A stretch of DNA of 64,000 bases from Hymenopus coronatus (lineage: Eukaryota > Arthropoda > Insecta > Mantodea > Hymenopodidae): contig CM060900.1 of NCBI GenBank assembly GCA_030762935.1, positions 290,932,236-290,996,235 on the forward strand, written 5' to 3'. The position numbers and the translations under genes were made by a program. The notes under the pieces are model-generated. The model had not been told where the DNA came from. It made no database searches and saw only the letters and a program-made list of their open reading frames with translations. Positions 55,879 to 64,000 of the stretch are shown here, in pieces. Each line of letters begins with the position of its first letter. The stretch's first letter is position 1.

Positions 55879-56832
55879 TGTTGGAAATGTAATTTAGTTT
55901 CCTAGTGTGCCTGCGCTGTAAATTTTGTAATGAAAAAGGAGACATGAAAGATTGCATAGGCTTAGCAAGCTACATGTATAGTGAAAGATGTAATGTGTCA
56001 TGAATAGAATAGAATAGAATTTATTCACCTTAAGAAATACAATGAATTCATGGCTTCGTCAAAAACAAATAATACATAATTTAACAAATCTCTTACACTT
56101 CTATATACATTAGATTTTACAGTATTGATCAAAATGTGTACAATTGTTGCTAAGCTAATCTTGTCTTGAGGCAGTCGTTAAGGTTTCTCTTGTGCCGAAG
56201 TACATCCTCAGATGAACAGGACCCATGCAACAAACAATGTTTCAGTGTTAGAGAAATCAGCTTATTTACACATACATAGCTGGATGGCTCATGTGGCAAA
56301 GTTTTCCAAATAAACAAGTATTTTTAGCACATAATCAAAAAGATGTATTCATGAATTCATCAACGGAATAAAACTAATAGTTTAGGAGTAGATTTTTAAC
56401 CTTCTTTTTAAATGCTTTGCTCTGTGGAACTTTGATCGCATCAGGGAGTTTATTATATAAGTTACCACCCTTGTGGGAAACTGAATTTAAGCTTTTAGTT
56501 AATCTGTGTTGTTGAAGATGGATTGCTGTTGATGTTCTTGTGTTGTAAGAATGGTATTCATTGTTGAGCTTAAAAATTCTCTTATTGTCATGTATAAAGG
56601 AAACTGTCTCTAAGATATAAATACATGGTAATGGTAAAATTCTTAAATCCAAGAAAAGTGGTTTACTTGGGGTTGTTAAGTTATGTTGTAAGTATGTCAA
56701 ATCTAAAAGAATGTGTGTGAAATAATATACTGAAGATAACAACAAAAAAAATATATATGTATAGAAGATGTTTCAAATGCTGCTACCCAACCTGTTTCCA
56801 GAATTCATGGAATATCATGAAATACTTCTATC
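55879..56832 (+). repeat. Copia 3' LTR, interrupted
   Basis: The left part (55,879-about 55,998) matches 46,014-46,135, the right part (about 56,680-56,820) matches 46,165-46,290. A LINE fragment lies between. The right end is uncertain because the adjoining LINE text starts within 20 bases. Confidence 0.75.
55999..56680 (-). mobile_element. 5'-truncated LINE 3' end inside the copia 3' LTR
   Basis: 56,745-56,374 minus is open and holds KPLFLDLRILPLPCIYILET, NEYHSYNTRTSTAIHLQQHR and GGNLYNKLPDAIKVPQSKAF, the C-terminal region that follows the RT in Jockey/CR1-like LINEs. After it come about 370 bases of 3' UTR, ending aaattctattctattctatt on minus (56,000-56,025), an ATTCT microsatellite tail in place of poly(A). 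Only about 680 bases were integrated. Confidence 0.75.
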
Positions 56833-57990
56833 AAAATTATCACACTATGGCATTAAGGGCAAAGCTTATTAATGAATTATAACTTCTTTATCAGAAAGAA
56901 AAAGGTTATAATAAATACTTCAAAGGCCTCTTATTATGTTTAGTGTATATAATAGTATGCAGTAATAAACAACAATGCATATCCAGTTCTCTTTTGCAGA
57001 TGACACAAGTATTATAATTAAAGAACACAATGTCAGTCAGCTCCCAGATTTATCTAATAAAATCTTCAACACACTATATAATTGGTTTAAAAGTAATAAA
57101 ATTCCCATAAAGTTTGAAAAAACTAACTAAATTAATTTTTGCAGATAGCATAAAAACATCGCAGACCTAAGAATAGAATATAAATAACCAGATTGTAGAA
57201 GTGTATAATAAATTTTTGGATCTTATGATCGATCGTAGCATGAAATGGAAACACCACATTGATTGTATCTTACGCAGACAGAACTTCGCATATTTAGCTA
57301 ACCGATCTTTAATTTAGCCTATAATAAGAGTATGCTAAAAATAGCTTACTATGAATATTTTCATTCATTGATCATCTATGGAATAATATTTTGGGGAAAT
57401 TCAGTAAATGCTAAAAAAGTGTTCATTATACAAAAAATGTAATAAGAATAATGACAGGGGCAAGGCGATCAACCCTTGCAAACCACTTTTCAAAATCCTT
57501 GGAATTTTACCATTATCCTATAAATATATTCTACCCATATTGTCGTTTATAACAAATAAGCCCGAAAAGATTACAAAAAATGCAGAAATTTATTACAAAG
57601 AGACCAGACATAGACAGGACTAACATAGACCAACAAATAATTTGCAGTCATTCCAAAAAGGGGTTTACAACAAAGGAATAGTCTTTAATTCACTCCCCTC
57701 TCCTATAAAAGAATTGCAAATTAACAAAAACAAGTTTTGATACAATATACCTTATTGCTCACACCTTCTATAAAGAGGAGGGTTTCATTCAACCAAAAAA
57801 TTCTGGTAATAATGTAACATAGTAAATATAATAAACATGAATATTGTATGAATGCATACAAGAGTTTTGGAAACAGATATGTAATTGTAAATTATACAAA
57901 ATGGACAGCTCTGAAGATTCATTGTCAGAGTTACTATTTGGAAATAAATGTACTGATAAGTATGAATAAATGTAATTCTTGACATGATCT
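56820..57990 (+). pseudogene. LINE reverse transcriptase fragment, C-terminal half
   Basis: Plus frames read LLSKLSHYGIKGKAY (56,828), FSFADDTSIIIKEHNVSQLP (57,000; catalytic ADD kept), NKIFNTLYNWFKSNKIPIKF, then MIDRSMKWKHHIDCILRRQN, KIAYYEYFHSLIIYGIIFWG and KPLFKILGILPLSYKYILPI. This is an RT palm-to-C-terminus series of the same broad LINE type as 55,999-56,680 but on the opposite strand. Several stops. The left end abuts the copia 3' LTR. Confidence 0.75.
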
Positions 57991-58044
57991 ACATCCTAGA
58001 GTTTGGGTATAGAGTCTAATCTCAAAATAGGATCCATAGATTGC

Positions 58045-58095
58045 AATGTTTTGGGTGTGTGTGGGTGTGTCTGGGTATGTGTGTGTGTGTGTTTT
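58045..58095. repeat. GT microsatellite
   Basis: Tttgggtgtgtgtgggtgtg continuing to tgtgtgtgtgtgtgtttt, imperfect TG repeats. Confidence 0.85.
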
Positions 58096-60369
58096 ATACC
58101 CTAATTTCCAGTACCCTTCCACTTGCCTTGGACTCTTCCTATCCTCGTCTCCTGCGCATGTCCGCTTTCCCCTCCAACCCCCTACTTCCCTTTTCACCAG
58201 TATTTGCACCTAAAATTGGGAGTAAAAGTTTCTCACATAACATGCTTGGTTTTACGACTACGTATTTGGTAATCGACACTACAACTCAGCACAATGCACA
58301 AGGGTGTGAGTTTAGGGCATTAAGCAGCAGTGTACACCATGCAGCAAGAATTAAGGTTTTTATATCTCATTCATACAGTTGACTTCGTTTCTGTGCCTTG
58401 CTTATACCATTAAATTTTACATTAGCCATGCTGGACACTATTTACCAGGAAGACTTTCGACAGAATTGACATTTGAAGACAAAGCCATTAAAACTGTCTT
58501 GCTTAAGTATACAATATGTCACAAGGCATTTCTACATTAATTGGCTCCTTGTTACTACTACTGCGATGTTGCCATTCAGCTTAAACATATTACTGAGCTG
58601 ATGATACAGTAATTATTGGAGTAGATTTCTATATTTAGTTGGCATATACTTTGCTACGTGTAGAAGAGGGAACGATCATTTGCTCTGCGTACAAGAGAAA
58701 CCCAATGAACTCCACCTACTTGGTTTCCATTTTCCTGGTGGTGACGTGGACTACGAGAGAGGAACAACATGAACCTTCTTCATGCCACTAGTCTTGACCA
58801 ATGGCAATCCTGCCTGACTCCACGAGTGCACGCTTTACACCAATGCTCAGTAAAGTACATCATTTTTTGTCTTTTTAAAAAGCTAATTCCTTATATTAAG
58901 GTGCATCGGTAACCAGTCATATGCACTTAAACTATTAGACCGAGTTTTACACTTGTTTAGATTACTCTTGAGTTATGATACGTAGCAGCCGCCCCTTTTG
59001 AATTGTAAATGGTTAAGTATGCCAAGAAATTGTGCGTCTAGCCATAAGTTACTTAGCATCTCTAATAGACGTCTAGTAGCTAGACGGCAATAGAGGGGTA
59101 TATACGTTTAGCAAAATCATTTCTTTAAACTATTCTGGAGAACTGAGAAAGTTTGTGAGTGCGTATTAAATTCTGTTGTTGGGCTATATGCCGTTACTGT
59201 ACACAAGGGCTTGGGATTAAATTCCCCATATTAATGTTTCTTCTATTTAATTGAGAGTGTTTTACCCTATGAATGTAGTTACTATTTGGGGGTGTGGTAA
59301 TTGGTTTAGCTACTAACCCAAATGGGTTAAATATTTTATACACGTTGTAATTTTGGATTTTTAATTTAATGATCTGTTAACTACAATTTCAATATATCTT
59401 AACTGTAAACTATTGTTATAAAAGATATTTAAACATACATAGTTGCATGTTTTCTCCACTTATAATCTTTTACATTTCTAGGAAAATCTTATGCACAGTT
59501 TGCGCTTCACGCAAACTAATCTGTGTCATTTAATTTTTTAATTCCTGGTGATTCAAGTTGTATTTCCATTTGTAAAAGATTTATTATTTAGAATATATAA
59601 TCTTAAATTAACCCTGTGTGTTACCGAGACTTCTTGTTCAAACAGCGTACATAGTATTCCTCTCCAAGGTACAGGAATCTTAAAGCACGTTTGTTTTTTA
59701 ATACTCCCCTTTGCCCAGTGGAATGAGGAATAACACTTTGATATTAATAAAAATGTCCCACGAAGCTGACTAGACTTTTATAGGTTTTAGACAAGATGGT
59801 TGCACTGTATTTTCTACAAATAAATTCTTTCCTAATTGCTTCCATGATTTGCAGGAAATGAATAGCTACCTATAAATGTGAGCAGACCTTAGAGTGGTTA
59901 CACAGTTTGATAGCAGTTTGCTTGTGCTAAATTAGAGCAGAATGCCACAGTAGAGAGGGTAGTAGTGCAGAGCGTGGTTTCGCTTATTTCCTGCTGCCAC
60001 ATATAGAGTGATAGTAGACAGCGTTGTTGCTCATATTTCACACATCCACAGATAAATTGGCTGTAATAGTTTACTTCCAAAATGTTATTCAAATTTTAAA
60101 TTTAAATTTGTAAGCTTTGTATATGATCCCTCCTGGGAAATGGAATAACGAGTTTTGGGTATAAGTGTTTCCATAGTAAGGTTCAGTTTACTAGGAAAAT
60201 CTTATTTATATTTCAAAAAGATCTCAGTGTGTCAAAAAATTGTAGAATGAGTTTTAGACCAGTACAAGGAAGAGCTACTCATGGTGTACTGTATTGGGTC
60301 ATCTCAGAACGTGTTATTTGTTATAATTTTGTATATCACTTTTAAAGACATTATACAAATGAATTTGAA
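58096..60369. other. Low-copy AT-rich DNA, nothing recognised
   Basis: Open frames at 58,041-58,382 (both strands) and 59,548-59,733 have no recognisable motif or splice context. No repeats or element ends were seen. Confidence 0.4.
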
Positions 60370-61126
60370 ATTTCGGTCAGAGGTCTAAACAGGAGGAGAA
60401 CTCAAGTACCAGCTGAGGTTATTTAAAGTTGCTATTACCGAGGGATATACGGTTCATGAGCTGCTGGCATGTTTAAAAGCGCCTCTGAAAACAAATGAGT
60501 TACCTACTTCAGTGACTTTGGCTGAGAATTTCCAACAGGAAATCGCCCTAATACAGGCTTCTTATAATGCATTCCAGGAAAGTAATTAGCATTTTGGTAA
60601 GGTAGGATCCACTGTTTCACAATTACATAGATTGAAAGCAATGATTGCTTATTGGATTTATAGATCCTGTAAATTAGTAGATTTTGTTCAAGATGAATGT
60701 AAGAGCAAAGCAACTCAAGTTTTGTCACAGATGAATGACATGTTTACGCAGGCGAAACAATTAAAAATATTTGAATTGGATACTACTCAGTTAAGTGCTA
60801 CTGTTACTGGGGAGGTTGATGGTGAGCAGGTTATTCAAAATGTACTACAAATGTCGAGTAATTCTCACAATAGGCCACTGCATGAGCTTAAAATTGAGAT
60901 AGCAAGTACAAAATTGCCCAATCCTTTGCCAAAACTCATAAAAGGCATTCAGGATTTTAAAATAGATATGGCTGAAGCTGTAGTGGATATATTAATTCAA
61001 CTAGCTGCCTGCCCCGGCTTGGCATGGGTGATGTACCGACAAAATTTTATGTTTACAGTACGACCATGCAATGGTTTAAAATTTAAAATAAATAATTTGA
61101 CAATACTTTATTGTAATGCCTTGTAA
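60370..61126 (+). pseudogene. Gypsy gag-like protein, N-terminal part
   Basis: The stretch starts RGLNRRRTQVPAEV and, after a stop, reads VAITEGYTVHELLACLKAPL, then from 60,632 an open run of 164 codons including DDMFTQAKQ-like helices (VLSQMNDMFTQAKQLKI) and FKIDMAEAVVDILIQLAACP. It is helical, without membrane segments, and 5' to a zinc knuckle and protease, hence the gag call. Direct family resemblance is weak. Confidence 0.45.
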
Positions 61127-61189
61127 TTTACAGTTTTACTTCTGGAGAGAAAACAAATAGCGCCGATGGTTTGCCGACTCGAGCACGTA

Positions 61190-61640
61190 ACATGCAACTG
61201 CATATGCGAAAAATACACTTTTAACGATTTACTTTGGGATTTATTGTCATTGTGAATGCAAGGCCCACCGGAAACTGAACACCCTTAAATTCAAAAGGAA
61301 GGTCGGTTGGCATTAGTGGTATTCTTCGAACAAGTACATCCTCCCCTTTGAACTTTCGTATGATTATAGTGGCTTAAATCAACTGTTTCATAATTGTTTT
61401 AACAGCCAGACTTGTTCCGCTGCACAATTTCGGCTGATTGAGATTGCGTAGCCTAGCTATCACAGAGTCAACCTTGAGCTGTAAATTGTGTGGCAGTAAT
61501 TCTGGAAAATCAAATGAGTTTAGGAATTCAGTTAGATAATTGACTTCATTTGTATCTGCAATGAAATTGATCAACTTAAATGAATGCATTTGTACATCAG
61601 TTTTACTTTGAATTTTTATATTCAAATCATTTACATTCTT
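61190..61640 (-). pseudogene. PIF1/Helitron-type helicase C-terminal fragment
   Basis: On minus, 61,625-61,374 is open for 83 codons: NEVNYLTEFLNSFDFPELLP, HNLQLKVDSVIARLRNLNQP and KLCSGTSLAVKTI. These match the YPTEFLNS....PH.L.LK.G..I.LLRNL....GLCNGTRL block of Helitron helicases. Below it a second frame reads EDVLVRRIPLMPTDLPFEFK and GVQFPVGLAFTMTINPKS, matching the IPRI...PSD...PF...R.QFP...AFAMTINKSQGQ block, with the final motif ending at the SQGQ position. Helitrons use this protein for rolling-circle transposition. Only the last motifs remain and no Rep domain is visible. A cellular PIF1 origin is less likely. Confidence 0.75.
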
Positions 61641-62499
61641 ATTAGTTACTGCTAAAGTGGCTCGCTCGCTCGCTCAAGTAAGCATAGATTTTGTAATTTT
61701 CACCAATATTTGGGTACACTTTCAATATTAATTCTTCGTTTGACGTTGTGAAGTGACAAAAAATTGGGAGAAACGAAATGAGGCCAATAAAAGTGTCAGG
61801 AATTTTCCCATTGCAAATTCTAATAATGCCTTTGCATCTGAAAAGCACAATGCTCTGTGCAATGTAGCATATAAAGTTTGTATTGCAAAAAGGACGTAGT
61901 CAGCACACCCATAAGGTAGTGTGGAAAGAATGACATATGCAGTTAACAGTGTGGGTAAGCAAGGATGTCGTTGGCATAATAACAGTAATGGCAGCACTTA
62001 CACAGTGTGGCGGGTAAAAGCTAACGTAGCTAATGAATTACATCAAGGAAAAAGTCACAAAGTAACATTCAAGCTTCTTCTGAATCTCTTTCTTTCCTTT
62101 ACTCCTAATGTTTCCACCTCTTCTCTTAATTTCTATGTCAAAACAGCCATGTTTAAGCTCATAATTACATGACTAAAGAGCAAGTAGGTCTGGTCGGGCA
62201 ATTGATTAAGTTTTTATTTGATGATAGCTTTGTGTATAAAATTTATACATTTTATCCAAAATATTACCTGATCAAATGTATTAAGAGCACTGCAGCTGCA
62301 GTGTGATTTATCTTCATTTTCTGATGAAATCACCTTTAGCTAGCTCGTGTACATAACCTCAAATAACCAACATCTGCAATACGAAGTAAACCTAAAACGG
62401 TTTACTATCCAGGTCCGCCATTTTCAGATGCCAAGAAGCATTATTGGTTATGCTCATAGTTTATAACTTGTTAATTTTAAAGGATTACAACAAAAATAA
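61640..62499. other. Unassigned sequence between helicase fragment and tandem repeat
   Basis: The minus frame 61,997-61,728 (89 codons) continues upstream of the helicase fragment but has no familiar motif. A gctcgctcgctcgct run at 61,661 is a small GCTC microsatellite. Nothing else is supported. Confidence 0.35.
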
Positions 62500-62895
62500 A
62501 CTTATTTCTTTATTTAAACGAAGTGACCAAGGGAATGGTAGTTAATACATAAGAAATATATTTGATTTTTCCTGTTATCATGCATCATTGACTCCATAAC
62601 CAGGTGCATTCCCTTAGTATTGAATGCGGAAGAGAAATAGAGCAGTACTTCGGCCATCTAGTTGCAAATAATAAGTACATACTATAAGTGTTTGTCGCCA
62701 AGAAAAACTTCTTTGCTTCTTTATTTTAAATGATAAGAGTAAGGAAAGGACAGTTACTACATAAAAATGTATTTGAATTTCACTGCTGCTTTGCGTATTG
62801 CCTCAATAAACTGGTGCGTTACCTTAATATTGAATGGGAAGGAAAACTATACAACTACTAGTGCCATTTAGCAACAAATGACCGTGGTACCACTG
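62500..62895. repeat. About 210-bp diverged tandem duplication
   Basis: Landmarks ggtgcattcccttagtattg (62,603) and ggtgcgttaccttaatattg (62,813) are 210 bases apart. Around them aagaaa...cttctttgcttctttat, tacataaaaatgtatttga and gccatttagcaacaaat recur in the same order. There is no coding frame. Confidence 0.75.
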
Positions 62896-63062
62896 CCATC
62901 TGCAATATACATTATATATAGATTATTCAGATTAAAACACGAAACATGTGCATTTAATGCACAGAAAAGCTTCGTGATTTTGCTGAGAATATTCACGAGG
63001 TAGCAGTCGCCTTATGTTTGTGATTAAGAGAAGGAGACATTGAAATTTGTCATGATGAATTC

Positions 63063-63332
63063 TTGTCATTCAAGATACTTTCTCTCTTTTTAGTACAGCC
63101 AGGAATAGAAACCTTCGAGAAATTCGAAGAAATTATAATTCATTATGGCTATCTCTCTGAACAGTTTAACCAGTTTTCAACTAAGGGAATGCTCACTGAG
63201 GGTGAGCCTGTTAAGGTGCCCATAGTGTGCCAACATTGTCACAAAATTGGTTATCTTCAACCAGATTGCTTTAAGAGGAAAGCATGTGATGGCAATAAGT
63301 GTACAAAGTCGAATAATGCTTCGAACTTATGA
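63063..63332 (+). pseudogene. Gypsy zinc-knuckle segment
   Basis: The open frame reads FEKFEEIIIHYGYLSEQFN, then VPIVCQHCHKIGYLQPDCFK. The knuckle spacing CX2CX4(H)X4C is kept but the His is Tyr, so zinc binding would be impaired. It precedes the protease region by about 100 bases. Confidence 0.6.
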
Positions 63333-63379
63333 CAATTAATAGCTACAGTAAATTTTGATCAGAAATCTACGCAATATAA

Positions 63380-63908
63380 ATTAGTGGCTAATAAAACTTT
63401 GTCATTACCTTGTGTTTTAGCGGAAGTATTTAAGGTTCCTAGTTTGTCCTTGTTAGATAGGGTAGTGTTGTTTTCTTAGTTAATGCCAAGTTTGGGAACT
63501 CTTTCCCAAACAACTTACTGCCAACATTAAAGCGTGGGGATAGTTGCAGAATCGTTGAAAGTATTAGGTAAGTGTTTCTTACCCATAAGAATTGCCAACT
63601 TTCTCTGGAATGTGGAGGTTTTAGTGGTGGCTAACCTCCCAATGCATATAATTTTAGGCAGTAATTTCGTGGTCAAAGCCACCATGATTACTGATGTATC
63701 TAATCGACTTTCATGGTTCAATTTCAAACCTAACGTACGGATACTAATTCACTTGGTGGATTCGGGAATATTATGCAGAGATATGGGACATAAATTCTGT
63801 CTCAGTAATCTTGAAGCAGAAGTTGGGGAAAATCAAGAATATCAAGTATTCTCGCACCTGCCCCGGGCTCATGCTGGTAGTTTTGGGGAAGTTATACAAG
63901 AATTTTAG
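63380..63908 (+). pseudogene. Gypsy aspartic protease region and linker to RT
   Basis: LPCVLAEVFKVPSLSLLD at 63,405 leads to the catalytic position, where the usual D-T/S-G reads D-R-V and a stop follows. From 63,534 an open frame reads ESLKVLGKCFLPIRIANFLW, LVVANLPMHIILGSNFVV (the flap and ILG.dF strands of retrotransposon proteases), then a linker and, in the next frame, LTEYLGHTDFIYYDIK, the entry block of the RT. The element is inactive here and continues beyond the window. Confidence 0.65.
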
Positions 63909-64000
63909 AATGTCCTTACAGAGTACTTAGGGCATACAGACTTTATTTACTATGATATTAAGTAGTTAGATGAATCTCCAGTTAGGTTGTGTCCCTATAG

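Larger units (their letters stand above)
46014..56832 (+). mobile_element. Ty1/copia-type LTR retrotransposon, split by several insertions
   Basis: LTRs at 46,014-46,296 and 55,879-about 56,815/56,832 align (tgttggaaatg start; later tgtatagaagatg and caaatgctgctacccaacc). A purine tract (aagtgaaggaggtg) precedes the 3' LTR. Internal parts run gag, protease, integrase, RT, RNase H, the copia order. Nested inside are a CR1-like LINE (46,683-51,867), an inverted-repeat element (52,530-52,760), an S1 SINE (55,066-55,300) and a LINE fragment in the 3' LTR. Without insertions the element would be about 4.6 kb, a normal copia length. No primer-binding site was recognised. Confidence 0.85.
60370..64000 (+). 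mobile_element. Ty3/gypsy-type LTR retrotransposon relic, runs off the window
   Basis: Gag-like sequence (60,370-61,060), a zinc knuckle (63,200-63,320), protease region (63,400-63,900) and the first block of the RT (PVRLCPYR at the very end) lie in gypsy order on plus. About 2 kb of foreign sequence separates gag from the knuckle, including a minus-strand helicase fragment. No 5' LTR was recognised. The 3' part is outside the window. Confidence 0.65.

Noticed and set aside
1..64000. CRISPR arrays, bacterial operons, rRNA genes
   Set aside because: No regularly spaced short repeats with unique spacers, no ribosome-binding-site-led gene clusters and no rRNA core sequence were seen.

Overview
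The window looks like repeat-dense intergenic DNA from an invertebrate animal, most likely an arthropod or another protostome. The reasons are the kinds of element present: Jockey-like and CR1-like LINEs, Penelope-like elements with a GIY-YIG domain, a Tigger/pogo transposase, Ty1/copia and Ty3/gypsy retrotransposons, a Helitron helicase fragment and several tRNA-derived SINE families. Spliced-looking exons also occur. There are no bacterial operons, rRNA genes or CRISPR arrays. I cannot name the species. Almost every coding segment is a relic with stops and frameshifts.

Layout. 1-3660 is an AAT/ATG-rich microsatellite that carries a much more conserved longer motif at least nine times. 3.7-10.2 kb is low-copy sequence with three exon-like segments (two on minus, one on plus resembling a SMYD C-terminal region), a decayed Penelope-like fragment and a tail-only SINE. 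10.26-29.47 kb is a graveyard of one Jockey-like LINE family, called J1 here. It holds seven pieces in both orientations. The most complete is J1-b (22.26-29.03 kb, minus), which has been split by three copies of SINE family S2 and a tail-only S1. The region also contains a Tigger/pogo relic and a second Penelope fragment. 29.5-31.4 kb holds an unrecognised set of minus-strand exons with good splice sites. 32.79-33.67 kb is a 333-bp tandem repeat.

34.96-42.21 kb is the most unusual part. Four diverged units lie head to tail, all on plus. Each carries one LINE ORF1-like protein (RRM-like domain, zinc knuckles, coiled-coil tail), has no reverse transcriptase, and ends in an oligo(A) run next to the following unit. 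The layout resembles arrays of the Drosophila HeT-A element, although nothing in the window shows telomeric position.

46.01-56.83 kb is a Ty1/copia element with recognisable LTRs. It has been split by a 5.2-kb CR1-like LINE (which itself carries an inverted-repeat element, two S4 SINEs and an S1 SINE), a short inverted-repeat element, another S1 SINE, and a LINE fragment inside the 3' LTR. 56.8-58.0 kb is another LINE fragment. 60.4-64.0 kb is a Ty3/gypsy relic that runs off the window edge and has a Helitron-type helicase fragment in the middle.

The elements do not form a pathway. Their nesting gives a relative history: J1, copia and CR1-like copies are older than the S1 and S2 SINEs inside them. 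Short-range SINE target-site duplications (11-15 bp) imply LINE-type integration.
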